Positions 18,507 to 28,613 are shown, counted from the stretch's first letter. The stretch is DNA of 64,000 nucleotides from Synechococcus sp. PCC 7335 (GCF_000155595.1 NZ_DS989904.1:3275720-3339719), one strand, 5' to 3'. Translations and numbers: made by a program. The notes: generated by a model not told the origin, from the letters alone.

Positions 18507-19712
18507 ATGACCTTATCAGAGACTAAGTCACCGGTTTCCACGGCTATCCCAAAGGCACTCACTCACAGCAAGGTAGAAACAGCTGGTGTCTCCTTGCGCT
18601 CAGTCACCAAAAAATATGGTACCTTCACCGCTATCAAAGACATCACTCTAGATATTTTAGAGGGCGCTTATTGTTGTTTATTAGGACCTAGCGGCTGTGG
18701 TAAGACGACGGCGCTCAGAATGATTGCTGGGCACGAAGCCGTCACAAAAGGCGAAGTCTATATCGGCGATCGGCGAGTTACTCATTTGCCACCCGCAAAA
18801 AGAAACACCGCTATGATGTTCCAAAACTATGCGCTTTTTCCCCATAAGACTATTTGGCAAAACGTAGATTTTGGGCTGAAAATGCAGGGTATTTCAGCAG
18901 GCGATCGCAAGCGAAGAGTAGGTGAAATACTAGAGTTAGTTGGTCTGAGCCATACCGCCAACCGTCGTCCGAATATGCTTAGTGGTGGCCAGCAGCAGAG
19001 AATTGCGCTTGCTAGAGCCTTAGTGACTCGGCCCCAGGTGCTGATGCTAGACGAACCGCTAAGTGCGCTTGATGAGAATCTTCGCGTTAGAATGCGCGGC
19101 GAGCTACGCAACATTCAGCAGCAGTTTGGGCTTACCTTTATTCAAGTAACTCACCACGTAGAAGAAGCATTCTCACTCTCCGATCAGGTTGTGGTGATGA
19201 ATCATGGCCACATCGACCAAGTCGCTACACCTACTGAACTCTTTACCGCGCCCGCCTCTCAATTTGTTGCTAAGTTTATTGGGGATAACAACATCTTTAC
19301 TGGAAAGATTGTCGATACGTCTTCAAACAAAACTAACCACGAGCTGATCAGATTGAATGTTGAAGGAATTGGTGAAATCTTTTGTCAGGGAATTCCAACA
19401 TCTATAGGATCTGAAGCGGCTTGCTCGGTCCGACCTGATCTGATTGAACTCTTACCTTTGTCAGGATCTTTCGCAGCTAACAGCGCATCCTCATCTCCAG
19501 GCAGTGCGTCTCGAATCAATACGGTAGCCGCCCGGGTGACGGATGTAGAGATGACCGGATACGTCACGCGCGTTTCTCTGGTGCTAGAAGCAACCCAACA
19601 GCCTCTATTGTATAAGGTCAGGACTACCGACTGGATGAGCGCTGGTCTTGCTGTCGGTCAGGCTGTTTCTGTTCGCTGGCTAGCTAAAGACTGTGTTTTC
19701 CTGCCTTGCTAG
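18507..19712 (+). CDS. potA: Pot-type (spermidine/putrescine family) ABC importer ATPase
   Basis: This 401-residue cytoplasmic subunit energises the importer encoded with it. It contains Walker A GPSGCGKTT (about residue 60), signature LSGGQQQRIALARAL, Walker B VLMLDEPLSALD and the H-loop VTHHVEEA. The last 140 residues form a TOBE-like regulatory domain. A good ribosome binding site (AGGAAAG) precedes the ATG. It heads the order ATPase, substrate-binding protein, permease, permease. The family takes up polyamines, but also other cationic or amide solutes. Beside a dihydropyrimidinase operon, a ureide or pyrimidine-derived substrate is an alternative; the potA name is by homology only. Confidence 0.88.
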   Translation: MTLSETKSPVSTAIPKALTHSKVETAGVSLRSVTKKYGTFTAIKDITLDILEGAYCCLLGPSGCGKTTALRMIAGHEAVTKGEVYIGDRRVTHLPPAKRNTAMMFQNYALFPHKTIWQNVDFGLKMQGISAGDRKRRVGEILELVGLSHTANRRPNMLSGGQQQRIALARALVTRPQVLMLDEPLSALDENLRVRMRGELRNIQQQFGLTFIQVTHHVEEAFSLSDQVVVMNHGHIDQVATPTELFTAPASQFVAKFIGDNNIFTGKIVDTSSNKTNHELIRLNVEGIGEIFCQGIPTSIGSEAACSVRPDLIELLPLSGSFAANSASSSPGSASRINTVAARVTDVEMTGYVTRVSLVLEATQQPLLYKVRTTDWMSAGLAVGQAVSVRWLAKDCVFLPC

Positions 19713-20079
19713 ATAGGCAGTATAGAGCTAGTGACTTAACAGAGCAGCTATGGGCAGAGGTCACTAAGGAGCCAGCACTAAAATTTGTAAGGAAACTAAC
19801 GTTGCTAGTATTTATTTTTCGCAAGCTGTTGTTTAATAGGCTATCTCTACTAGATCTCCCCCCTTAGCCTGTGACAGAATTTTAACGGTTCTGACTAGCT
19901 CTCACTCTGTAAAAATGGCTTACCCTACGGAAACGACTGCTTAAGGAGACTACTGTTTTAACAGACTTTAGTATTCTACTAAGTTCTTGTTTTAGGGAAG
20001 TTGACTTCAATGAACTTCTATTCTAGTAGAGCATTTGTCGCTATTGCCTGCATATCAGTTGTCTAAACTATTTGAAACA
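19713..20079. other. Gap between ATPase and substrate-binding protein genes
   Basis: The 367 bp hold no gene. A weak stem AGTGAC/GTCACT (about 19730-19773) and a purine-rich AAGGAGAC near 19942 are visible. The size suggests a second promoter or a processed leader for the abundant binding protein. Confidence 0.4.
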
Positions 20080-21393
20080 ATGCCCAAATTCACTCGTAGA
20101 CGTTTACTGCAAACTGGACTAGCTACCGGCGCAGCACTGGCAACTGCTCGCTGCGGTCAAGCAGAGGCTCCAGAAGGTACGCCTAACAATCCAGCGACTG
20201 GCCCTGAAGTAAATGCGAACAATATCAAAGATGTCACACTCCGCTTCATTGGAACGGGTGTTGCCCAAATTAATGATATTCGAGATAAAGCCCAAGAAGA
20301 TCTGGGCTTTAACATTGAGCTAAAAGCACTTAGCACTGAAGAAAACAATCAGATTGCCATTACCCAACCTGGGCAATATGACATGTTTGATGGTGAGTAT
20401 TTTAGCCTGCCCTTAGTGATTCCTTCGGGAAACTTACAGGCCATTGATGTTAGCAGAGTAAAAAGCTTTGACAAGATTGTCTCGATCTTTACAACTGGCA
20501 AGTTTAATGGATTACCCGTTGAGGATGCTCAGGGAACCGCGCCTATCAAGGTAATGTACTTGAAGGATAAAGACTCAAACGAGTTTTCGGACACGCCAAC
20601 AAACTGGGCAACCCTCATCCCATTTCAATACAACGCAGACACTTTAGGATATAGACCTGACCTAGTAGATAAAGAGATTACTAGCTGGGCTGATCTATTC
20701 GACCCGGCATTTCGAGGGAAGACTTCAATTCTAGATATTCCTTCGATTGGGATTATGGATGCGGCGCTAGTAGTAGAAGCAGCCGGTCTGATGACCTTTG
20801 GCGACAAAGGAAACATGACGAAAGCAGAAATCGATCAGGTTACAGATATTTTGATCGAACAAAAGCGAAACGGACAGTTTAGGGCTTTTTGGAAGACATT
20901 TGATGAGTCAGTGAATCTAATGTCTTCAGGGGAAGTGGTTTTGCAGTCAATGTGGTCTCCAGCGGTGACAGCAGTGAAGGCAAAAGGATTAGAATGCATT
21001 TATGCGCCACTGAAGGAGGGCTATCGAGCCTGGGGTGGTGGTATTGGTATGTCGGCTGCGATGGAAGGGGCTAAGCTAGATGCAGCCTATGCTTATATCG
21101 ACTGGCTACTCGATGGCTGGGTGGGTGCATTTTTAGGTCGCCAGGGTTACTACAGTGCGGTGCCTGAGAATGCGAAAAAGTTTATGTCACCAGAAGAGTG
21201 GGACTTTTGGTACGAAGGGAAACCAGCTGCGGTTGATATGGTTGATCCGTTCGGTACGACCTTAGAGAAAGCCGGTGCGGTAAGAGACGGAGGCTCGTTT
21301 GAAGAGCGAATGGGTAACGTTGTCGTTTGGAATTCAACTATGGATGAACAGGTTTACCTGGTGCAAAAGTGGAATGAGTTCATTGCGGCATAG
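20080..21393 (+). CDS. potD: PotD-type periplasmic substrate-binding protein with Tat signal
   Basis: I choose the ATG at 20080 (MPKFTRRRLLQTGLATGAAL) rather than an in-frame TTG 45 bp upstream, because it places a twin-arginine signal (TRRRLLQTG) at the very N-terminus. The mature 437-residue product fits the PotD/PotF class of extracellular solute-binding proteins: residues with FNIELKALSTEEN, YDMFDGEY, PFQYNADTLGYRPD, SWADLFDPAFRGK and AYAYIDWLLDGWVG. A cysteine follows the h-region (TARCGQ), but Arg before it is atypical for a lipobox. Export through Tat means folding in the cytoplasm first. The ligand cannot be read from sequence. It lies between the ATPase and the two permease genes. 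Confidence 0.85.
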   Translation: MPKFTRRRLLQTGLATGAALATARCGQAEAPEGTPNNPATGPEVNANNIKDVTLRFIGTGVAQINDIRDKAQEDLGFNIELKALSTEENNQIAITQPGQYDMFDGEYFSLPLVIPSGNLQAIDVSRVKSFDKIVSIFTTGKFNGLPVEDAQGTAPIKVMYLKDKDSNEFSDTPTNWATLIPFQYNADTLGYRPDLVDKEITSWADLFDPAFRGKTSILDIPSIGIMDAALVVEAAGLMTFGDKGNMTKAEIDQVTDILIEQKRNGQFRAFWKTFDESVNLMSSGEVVLQSMWSPAVTAVKAKGLECIYAPLKEGYRAWGGGIGMSAAMEGAKLDAAYAYIDWLLDGWVGAFLGRQGYYSAVPENAKKFMSPEEWDFWYEGKPAAVDMVDPFGTTLEKAGAVRDGGSFEERMGNVVVWNSTMDEQVYLVQKWNEFIAA

Positions 21394-21665
21394 GCGAAAA
21401 AAGTCTTTTTACCTTTGATCTGTTTTTGAATATATCGCTTTGGTCACTTAGCTTATGGCATAGTCATTGGCTACAACCCTTGTATTGCACTAGGCTAAGT
21501 GATTCGCAATGCCCGCAGGCTTTGCCTTCTCGCAGAGGATGCATCCGCACATTGCTATATCAGTATCAGTCCTTGGTTAGAAAAGCAGACTAGACACTTT
21601 GAGAGAACCCCTCACCTAATATTGATCGATAGCCGAACTATAGAACTATATCGTTTAGTGAAACT

Positions 21666-22523
21666 ATGTATAGAACCTGGAAAGCCTTACAGCCCTATGC
21701 CCTAGCGACACCACAGGCGATAATATTCTTGATGTTTTTGGTGTTTCCTATCGTCATGATCGTGGTTGTCAGTTTCTGGCAGTTCAACGGTTATGCGATG
21801 ACGCCTGCTTTTTCATTCGATAATTACATCAACGTTTTTACTTCCCAGGTTTCTCTGTCTACCTATATAAATACGTTCAAATACGTCGCATTAGTGTGGG
21901 GAACCTGCTTGGCGATCGCGCTGCCTATTGCTTACTACCTCACCTTTTGCATTGAGTGCGAAAGTATACGGGTGCTGCTGTTCTTGATCTGCACAATCCC
22001 TTTTTGGACCTCTAACATTATTCGCATGATTTCGTGGATTCCGCTGCTAGGGCGAGAAGGATTAGTCAATCAGCTATTGCTGAATTTAAACATTGTTCAG
22101 ACGCCTGTGGAGTGGTTTCTCTATTCCGACTTTGCGATTGTTCTAGGCATGGTCCATTTATATAACTTTTTTATGATTGCGCCTGTATTCAACAGTATGA
22201 TGCGAATCGATCGAACGCTGATTACTGCAGCTAGAGATATGGGCGCCTCTAGCTTCGATGTTCTAAAAGAAATTATCCTGCCGTTGACTGCTCCGGGCAT
22301 TGCGATTGGTTCTATCTTTGTCGTGACGCTAACGATGGGTGAGTATGTCACGGTGCGACTGATGGGCGGTGGTCAGTCTGCTTCTGTTGGCAAACTCATT
22401 AGCACGCAGATTGGTAGCTTGCAATATCCACTGGCAGCAGCAAACGCGGTGATCCTACTACTGATTACGCTAGTGCTTGTAACCGGTATCTTACGAGTCG
22501 TTGATATTCGCAAAGAGCTGTAA
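21666..22523 (+). CDS. potB: Pot-type ABC importer permease 1
   Basis: This 285-residue inner-membrane subunit has six hydrophobic segments (the first at about 17-40, QAIIFLMFLVFPIVMIVVVS). It carries the permease EAA motif (AARDMGASSFDVLKEIILPL) in the loop that contacts the ATPase. Length and order fit PotB. The gap to the binding-protein gene is about 270 bp with no convincing gene, and the partner permease follows 54 bp downstream. A small frame at 21499-21705 overlaps its start and is not supported. Confidence 0.88.
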   Translation: MYRTWKALQPYALATPQAIIFLMFLVFPIVMIVVVSFWQFNGYAMTPAFSFDNYINVFTSQVSLSTYINTFKYVALVWGTCLAIALPIAYYLTFCIECESIRVLLFLICTIPFWTSNIIRMISWIPLLGREGLVNQLLLNLNIVQTPVEWFLYSDFAIVLGMVHLYNFFMIAPVFNSMMRIDRTLITAARDMGASSFDVLKEIILPLTAPGIAIGSIFVVTLTMGEYVTVRLMGGGQSASVGKLISTQIGSLQYPLAAANAVILLLITLVLVTGILRVVDIRKEL

Positions 22524-22577
22524 TAGGCTTTGCTTTCTATTCCCTTCTTTCCTTTGTCCCCTTCTAGTCTAGAGACG

Positions 22578-23360
22578 ATGGCCAAAAAACTTCTTACCGT
22601 CTTCTTCGCTCTTTTTGTGCTTTTCCTCTATGGTCCTATGCTGGCGATCTTCACGCTGTCGTTGCAAGGACCAGACGGGGCGCTGACCTTCCCGGTGCGT
22701 AGCTTTGGCTTTTACTGGCTAGGCCAAGTATTTCAAGAGCAGCGAGTGGGTAGCTTTGTAGAGTCGTTTCAACGCTCGTTTTGGTTAGGGCTGTTAGTCG
22801 TGGCGATCGCAATTGTGGTCAGTGTAATGGCAAGTATGGCGTTTCGGGCTCGGTTTAGAGGCGCTTTGGCACTTTTTTATCTCACTATTTCTAGTTTGGT
22901 GGTGCCAGGCGTATTGATCTCGCTTGGCATCGGCATTACTTTCCAGGTTCTAAGTATCCAAACCAACTGGTTCACATCCGGTCTAGGCGCACATTTGACC
23001 TGGACGGTACCGTTTGCTTTTTTAATTATGCTCGGTGTGTTCAATCGCTTTAATCCATATTATGAGGAGGCTGCTAGAGATTTGGGTGCGGGTGATGTTC
23101 AAACGTTTCGTGAGGTGGTTTTACCTCTCATCTTTCCAAGCCTGATTGGAATTGCGCTGCTGGGATTTACGCTTTCCTATGATGAATTTATTCGCACCTC
23201 TTTGGTGTCCGGTCAGTACAACACGCTGCCACTGGAAATCTTTGGTATGACAACTAACGTGACCTCTCCAGCTTTATATGCGCTTGGAACCTTGACAACG
23301 CTATTTTCGGTGACGCTGATTGCCGCTGGGTTTGGCGCTTACAAGTTTTTCTCTCGCTAG
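22578..23360 (+). CDS. potC: Pot-type ABC importer permease 2
   Basis: The ATG at 22578 (MAKKLLTVFFALFVLFLYGP) is preferred over an in-frame TTG 48 bp upstream, since it gives a normal positively charged N-terminus before the first membrane helix. The 260-residue product has six membrane segments and the EAA loop EEAARDLGAGDVQTFREVVL, and contains FTLSYDEFIRTSLVSG, typical of PotC. It forms the transmembrane pore with the permease encoded just upstream. Confidence 0.88.
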   Translation: MAKKLLTVFFALFVLFLYGPMLAIFTLSLQGPDGALTFPVRSFGFYWLGQVFQEQRVGSFVESFQRSFWLGLLVVAIAIVVSVMASMAFRARFRGALALFYLTISSLVVPGVLISLGIGITFQVLSIQTNWFTSGLGAHLTWTVPFAFLIMLGVFNRFNPYYEEAARDLGAGDVQTFREVVLPLIFPSLIGIALLGFTLSYDEFIRTSLVSGQYNTLPLEIFGMTTNVTSPALYALGTLTTLFSVTLIAAGFGAYKFFSR

Positions 23361-23439
23361 GCGATGTTTAATCTGGGCTGAATATTTTTGCTTTTCTACG
23401 TACTAAACTGTAAAAACCCTATCTAGTCAGAAAACATAC

Positions 23440-24291
23440 ATGCGTCGCGTCGCAAAGCCAAAAGAGCAGGTGAAATTTTGGCGGGATCCTGTACTGCGCG
23501 ATCTAGAGATGCTGCGCGCCACCTATATCGACTATTCTTTTTCGCGCCATGCCCACGAAGGCTTTGGGATTGCAATTGTTGAATCAGGTGCGATGGCGTT
23601 TGAATATCGAGGGGCAATCCATACAGCGCCAGCCGGTAGTATTGTTATCACTCATCCCGGAGAGATGCATACCGGACAGGCTGCCCTAGCAACGGGATGG
23701 ACCTACCGGACACTGCTGCCTGCTGTCGACTGGTTTTGGCAAGCTGCCTCGGAACTTAGAGAACGCCAGATAAGTTCGCTGCCTTACTTTGCCTCTCCTG
23801 TCATTCACGATAGGTTACTTAATCGTCAGCTAGTAGCTTTGCACCGCGTCCTCGAAGACTCCCCTTCCGCGTTAGAAAGAGAGTCCCGCTTCCTGTGGGG
23901 GCTATCGCAGCTAATTCGAGGATATGCAAGCGATCGCCCTGTGGTCAAAGCGATTGGCAAAGAGCATCAGGCAGTACAGGTAATCCGCGACTATCTTAGC
24001 GCTTGCTACGCCAACAACGTCTCTTTAGGTGAGTTGTCAGCACAAGTTGGACTGAAGCCCCTACGTCTTCTCAGATCGTTTAAAGCAGAGGTGGGCCTGC
24101 CGCCACATGCCTATTTAACTCAGGTCCGGGTCTATCAAGCAAAGCGGCTACTGGTTGCAGGCCGGTCGATTGCAGAAACAGCCGTTGAGACCGGTTTTGT
24201 CGATCAAAGTCATCTGCACCGACACTTTAAGAAGATTGTTGGCGTCACGCCAGGGCAGTATATCCAGGGTTGCAAAAACGTACAAGACTAA
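23440..24291 (+). CDS. AraC-family transcriptional regulator
   Basis: The 283-residue protein has an N-terminal cupin-type sensor domain (about 20-110, with HAHEGFGIAIVESGAMAF and HPGEMHTGQ). Two C-terminal helix-turn-helix units follow (about 185-280, SLGELSAQVGLKPLRLLRSF and SIAETAVETGFVDQSHLHRH, ending with HFKKIVGVTPGQYIQG). It lies directly after the Pot-type importer and before azlCD on the same strand. It is therefore the likely regulator of one or both, and perhaps of the divergent dihydropyrimidinase operon. In related species AraC proteins next to AzlCD respond to amino acids; the effector here is unknown. Confidence 0.88.
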   Translation: MRRVAKPKEQVKFWRDPVLRDLEMLRATYIDYSFSRHAHEGFGIAIVESGAMAFEYRGAIHTAPAGSIVITHPGEMHTGQAALATGWTYRTLLPAVDWFWQAASELRERQISSLPYFASPVIHDRLLNRQLVALHRVLEDSPSALERESRFLWGLSQLIRGYASDRPVVKAIGKEHQAVQVIRDYLSACYANNVSLGELSAQVGLKPLRLLRSFKAEVGLPPHAYLTQVRVYQAKRLLVAGRSIAETAVETGFVDQSHLHRHFKKIVGVTPGQYIQGCKNVQD

Positions 24292-24344
24292 GCGCTACTA
24301 GCCCAGTAGGCTAAAGATCTTGGCGCATAGAGGGTCTCTAGCTT

Positions 24345-25115
24345 ATGAAAAAGTCTCGTTTATCTAGCCTGTTTGGCAAAGGCTTTTTCGGTAAGGACAA
24401 TCCCCCCACCCACCCTACGCCCAGATCCGAGTTTTGGGCGGGAATGCGAGACATCATTCCTTTGATTGTGGGAGCAATTCCGTTTGGCATTATTTTCGGT
24501 ACGTTAGCCACCGCATCTGGGCTATCTGCGCACGGCACGCTAGCGATGTCGCTCTTTGTATTTGCTGGCTCTTCGCAGTTTATTGCGGTTGGGTTGATTG
24601 CAGCTAAAACTAGCTGGCTGCTAATTGTGTTGACTACTTTCGTGGTAAATCTACGACATTTGCTATATGCCGTGAGCTTATTGCCCTATGTGAAGAAACT
24701 GCCGCAGCTGTGGAAAGTTCCCATGGCGTTCTGGCTGACGGACGAGACATTTGCAGTTGGTGTCTGCCGCTATGAGTCAAGTGCTCAATCTACCTTTAAA
24801 CATTGGTATTACCTAGGTGCGGCGCTGGCAATGTACTTGAACTGGCAGCTGTGTACGCTGCTAGGCATTACCGTTGGTCAGCTAGTGCCCAATGCGGCTG
24901 ACTGGGGATCAGATTTTGCGATGTCTGTCACGTTTATTGGCATGATCGTACCGTACGTGAAGAATAAGCCGATGAGTATAGCGGTAGGGATTGCTGGTGT
25001 GACCGCGCTGTTGGGGTATGGCCTACCGCACAAGTTAGGACTGATGGTAGCGGCGATCACAGGAATTAGCGCAGGTATGCTCTGCGAAAAGATGCTTAAC
25101 CCTAAACAAGCTTGA
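24345..25115 (+). CDS. azlC: AzlC-family branched-chain amino acid exporter, large subunit
   Basis: This 256-residue membrane protein has about seven hydrophobic segments and the AzlC hallmarks: [49 protein letters not shown] and [10 protein letters not shown]. With AzlD it forms a small exporter of branched-chain or related (including toxic analogue) amino acids. It follows the AraC regulator gene by 53 bp, and azlD starts 10 bp later, so the three are probably one transcription unit. Next to a hydantoinase-like enzyme it might export amino acids freed from ureides. Confidence 0.9.
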   Translation: MKKSRLSSLFGKGFFGKDNPPTHPTPRSEFWAGMRDIIPLIVGAIPFGIIFGTLATASGLSAHGTLAMSLFVFAGSSQFIAVGLIAAKTSWLLIVLTTFVVNLRHLLYAVSLLPYVKKLPQLWKVPMAFWLTDETFAVGVCRYESSAQSTFKHWYYLGAALAMYLNWQLCTLLGITVGQLVPNAADWGSDFAMSVTFIGMIVPYVKNKPMSIAVGIAGVTALLGYGLPHKLGLMVAAITGISAGMLCEKMLNPKQA

Positions 25116-25125
25116 TAATAGGAGA

Positions 25126-25458
25126 ATGACTATGAACGAAGTTTTGATTGTCGGTGGTATGGCGATCGCAACCTTTGCTATTCGCTACATCATGTTTGGT
25201 GCGAGTAGTCGTATTGTGCTTTCTCCTACTTTGCTCAATGCCTTGCGCTATGTTCCTCCGGTTGTCCTTACGGCTATCGTTGTCCCCGAAGTATTGTTGA
25301 ACGAAGGCAGTTTGGCAGTGGGCTATGAGAATGCCAGGTTGGTAGGCGCGAGCACTGCCATCCTAGTGAGCTTACTCACCAAAAATCTCTTACTTACTAT
25401 TGTTCTAGGGATGGCGACTTTCTTTTGCTGGCAAACACTATTGGGTCTGCTAGTCTAA
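25126..25458 (+). CDS. azlD: AzlD-family exporter, small subunit
   Basis: The 110-residue protein has four hydrophobic segments and the AzlD pattern (IATFAIRYIMFG, LNALRYVPPVVLTAIVVPEV). It follows azlC by 10 bp with GGAGAATG as ribosome binding region. AzlC and AzlD work as a pair. The gene ends 123 bp before the convergent end of the CHAT-protease operon. Confidence 0.9.
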   Translation: MTMNEVLIVGGMAIATFAIRYIMFGASSRIVLSPTLLNALRYVPPVVLTAIVVPEVLLNEGSLAVGYENARLVGASTAILVSLLTKNLLLTIVLGMATFFCWQTLLGLLV

Positions 25459-25581
25459 AAGCCTGGAATAGGAGCTTCTAAGACGCAAAGTTTTAACGTA
25501 GCTATCTTCAAATCAACAGGCCAAATGAGAGTAAAGATCTTATCTTAGTGTAGTTGAGCCCGTTTCGTGGCCTCGCTCTAG

Positions 25582-28527
25582 CTACTGGCTTGGTTCTAGT
25601 TCGTCGCCGATGGCTAAGGGTTGCCAGTTTCCTGAAAGGATGAACGAAGACCAATAGTAAGGATGCTGATAGGTACCCGTATTCAACATCTCGATTTGAG
25701 CATTCCGTAGAGCTTCACTGCGCCCTTGTCTCTTTTGCGTCAAGTTTTCGTAGAACAATGACATCAGCTCGCTAGTACCCCTATCATCTACTTGCCAAAG
25801 GCTCATTAGCTGACTTTCGGCGCCCGCAATGGCAAACGCCCGCCGCAGTCCATACACCCCATCTTCATCACTAATAGTGCCTACGCCAGTCTCACAGGCG
25901 CTCAGCACCACTAGCTGCGTTCCCTGCAAATCTAAATTAGCCGCTTCTAACGCAGTAAATATGCCATCTTCTATGATGCGATCACCGCCGCTGCGCCTTT
26001 CGTTTACCCCAGCTAGCGCCAGCCCCGAACGTAACAGCGCTTCTTCTGTAGCTGCCTCTACTGGCAACAAATCACTTTCTAAGCTATCTGCCGCGTCGGT
26101 ATCGGTGTCTATCAAACTAAAGCTAGCACCACGACTATTCTTACTAGCCGCGGAGACCGTATCTGGCAAAAAGAACCCATGAGTAGCAATATGCAAAATA
26201 CTAGGTGAGTCAACTTGTTTAAGACTGCTCTCAGTCGCTTCGGCTTCGGTCAGCAGCGTTGCATCTGGTAGAAGGGTTGCGATCGCAGCAGCTTCTGTTG
26301 CGGTTCCAGGTAAGGCAGAAAATCTCAGTGAGTTAGTTGCGATCGCTCGGCGATTATCATCACTACTAGAGGCCACAGCATCGACCGCGCCCTCAGCTAC
26401 GCTGTAGTCAGGGTTAGCAATAATCACTGGTGGCTGCTGGCGAAAATTACTCACCGCACTGTTCGCTTCAAAGGTTATCAGGTCTCGGCCAGAAGCTAGA
26501 TAGCTAATCTGAAAAGACTCAATTAAATACTTGTTCTGCTCGTCTACTAGCGCATCAAAAGGAATGACGTTGAGCTGATCGTCTGGAGAAATTAGCAAAT
26601 GCGTCTTATCACCAATCAAAGGGCGAATCGGTGCCATGATCGCTTCATCTAGCTGCCTAGAGATTTCGTTGATATTGGCCGCGCGATTCTTTAGAGCACT
26701 TCTATAGCGGCTGACTAGCTGGTTGATAGTTTCGGTTTCTCCTAGATCCACAGTCTGAATATCGCCGCTTTTTGTTAGTACATAGGCCGCGTAGCGAGAA
26801 TCCGTCAACCCATCAAAGGCTTCAAAGGGGCGGTAGGGCAAATAGGTGACTAGCTCTATTAGCGCCGCGTTTTCAGGAATCAATCGACCGACGGCTCCAG
26901 TAGAATTGAGTGCTAACTCTTCTACAGCGCTTTCAGAAAGAAAATCTTCTAGCTCCGGGCCCGCGCTGGCTGCTTGCAGCGCTTCTCTAATCTCTGAAAT
27001 TCTCGCTGTTAATGCTTTCTCTCTATCGACATAGTCATCACTTGCAGGATCGCTGGCACTATCGAAGTAAAGATTTGACAGCAGCGTATTCTTCTCTACC
27101 AGCTCAACGACCAGTTCTCTAGTCTCTAGATTCTCTTGAAACAAGTATTGCTGTGAGTGGCGAATCAATCCTTCTAGCGTTCTGCCTTTACGCCTAAGAA
27201 TGTTGAGCAGAGAGAGTTCTGCTGCTGTTTCTAGATCTTTCCCATCTAGCTGTTTTTCTACAAGCGCGGTGATAGGTGCATTTAGCTCATAGCTGCTAAA
27301 AGAGGAAAGTAGCTGCGCTATCTCTATCTCCTGCATATCTAGCAGTAGAAAGTTAGTCGCCGTCTCATTCTCTCTGATTGCGCTATCTCTAGATAAAAAA
27401 GCCAGCGCCTGATCAAACTCTTCCATCTCCCAATACAGTCTGAACAAAGGCTCAATCACAGATAGCTTGCTAACAGTCGTAGTCAAGCTTTGGGATTCCT
27501 CATCACCTTCTCTATTATGCTTGATTGACTTGGTGCGAACTTCCGAGAAAGTATCTTCTACGCCAGCCGCCTCATACAAAGCCAATCCCTGTTCGAGGAG
27601 CTTAATCAGACTGTTTGCTACATCCGCATCGAACTCACCGCTGTAGTCATCGGCAGATTCAAACACTCTATCTAATGAGCGTTCGAGAACTGCATCAAAC
27701 TCTGACTCAATCGCCTGATCAAGTGTTCTTTGAAGCGGGTAGAGGACTCTTTTCTTTTGTGCAGGCTCCCACAGCGACAGACCACGTTCGTAGTAGCTCA
27801 TAGCCTTGTCATAGTCGCCTTTGTCTCCAAAAGCAGCCCCTAGTAGGGTCAGAGCCTGTGGCTCTACACTTGATTCACTTACTTCACCTATAGATTGAAC
27901 AATATCTAAGCTCTGCTGATAAAGCTCTATTGCCTGGTCATAGTGTCCTCTATCGCTGTAGACCGAACCCAGTATCAAAAGAGTTTGCGCTTCCATCTCT
28001 TGAGCGCCAAGGCTGCGGCTAATCGCTAGGCTAAGCTCTAAGGCGTCTTGAGCTTCTTCATACTGATGCTGAAGCGTGTGAATGGTCCCAACTCCGTCTA
28101 GGGCAGTCACGCTCTCTTGTAAATCGTCAACATGCTGTGCGGTTACAAACCCTTGCTGATAATATTCGAGCGCCATTGGATAGTGCTCAGATGCCTGAAG
28201 TGAGGCAGCAATTCTATTAAACGTTGTGGCTAGCCGAGCATAGTTACCGACTTCGTAGTAAATCGCAGCGGCCTGCGTCCAGTGCTGACGACTGTCTTGA
28301 TATGCTCCAATCTGATAGTCAGCTTCACCCTGTTGGAATAGGCGCTCGGCCTCACTTTCTCTATTGCTAGAATGGCTTGCCTCAGGCTGATTTTGTAGAA
28401 TGTGGATTTCTTCGATCGGCCTTGCGATCGTACTTGTCGTCCATGACGTTGCCCATAGTATTGTCAGCATAGAAACGCTAGCTGATGAGGCGAGTAGCGT
28501 CAGCAAAGGCTTGGAAAGGCTAGTCAT
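25582..28527 (-). CDS. Secreted TPR-CHAT protease-like protein A
   Basis: The 981-residue protein starts with a hydrophobic export segment (about 5-35). About six 40-residue TPR units follow (about 60-260, for example DYDKAMSYYERGLSLW), then a long helical linker (about 260-600) and a C-terminal CHAT domain (about 620-975). The caspase-like dyad is present: His783 in HIATHGFFLPD and Cys878 in LSACETG. CHAT domains belong to peptidase clan CD; some are proteases activated through their TPR part, as with Csx29 in type III-E CRISPR. No activity is shown for this class in cyanobacteria. It is the last gene of the operon and is closest to protein C (31343-34651) in layout, including the linker motif LLNILRRKGRTLEGL. 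Confidence 0.88.
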   Translation of the reverse strand: MTSLSKPLLTLLASSASVSMLTILWATSWTTSTIARPIEEIHILQNQPEASHSSNRESEAERLFQQGEADYQIGAYQDSRQHWTQAAAIYYEVGNYARLATTFNRIAASLQASEHYPMALEYYQQGFVTAQHVDDLQESVTALDGVGTIHTLQHQYEEAQDALELSLAISRSLGAQEMEAQTLLILGSVYSDRGHYDQAIELYQQSLDIVQSIGEVSESSVEPQALTLLGAAFGDKGDYDKAMSYYERGLSLWEPAQKKRVLYPLQRTLDQAIESEFDAVLERSLDRVFESADDYSGEFDADVANSLIKLLEQGLALYEAAGVEDTFSEVRTKSIKHNREGDEESQSLTTTVSKLSVIEPLFRLYWEMEEFDQALAFLSRDSAIRENETATNFLLLDMQEIEIAQLLSSFSSYELNAPITALVEKQLDGKDLETAAELSLLNILRRKGRTLEGLIRHSQQYLFQENLETRELVVELVEKNTLLSNLYFDSASDPASDDYVDREKALTARISEIREALQAASAGPELEDFLSESAVEELALNSTGAVGRLIPENAALIELVTYLPYRPFEAFDGLTDSRYAAYVLTKSGDIQTVDLGETETINQLVSRYRSALKNRAANINEISRQLDEAIMAPIRPLIGDKTHLLISPDDQLNVIPFDALVDEQNKYLIESFQISYLASGRDLITFEANSAVSNFRQQPPVIIANPDYSVAEGAVDAVASSSDDNRRAIATNSLRFSALPGTATEAAAIATLLPDATLLTEAEATESSLKQVDSPSILHIATHGFFLPDTVSAASKNSRGASFSLIDTDTDAADSLESDLLPVEAATEEALLRSGLALAGVNERRSGGDRIIEDGIFTALEAANLDLQGTQLVVLSACETGVGTISDEDGVYGLRRAFAIAGAESQLMSLWQVDDRGTSELMSLFYENLTQKRQGRSEALRNAQIEMLNTGTYQHPYYWSSFILSGNWQPLAIGDELEPSQ

Positions 28528-28580
28528 AGAAGAGGTTAAATATTCACATAATGCCCAGATTGGATTGGCAGTTGTTTTTC

Positions 28581-28613
28581 CTGTAGCTTGGTTGTTAGCA
28601 AAGAGAGCTACAG
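28581..28613 (-). promoter_or_regulatory. Intercistronic hairpin CTGTAGCT/AGCTACAG
   Basis: An 8-bp perfect stem (28581-28588 with 28606-28613) lies in the 135-bp gap between two CHAT genes, the largest gap in the operon. No T-run follows on the minus strand, so it may be an RNA processing or attenuation site rather than a full terminator. Confidence 0.35.

Noticed and set aside
21499-21705. 68-codon ORF before the first permease gene
   Set aside because: It begins at GTG without a ribosome binding site, overlaps the permease start and shows no family features.
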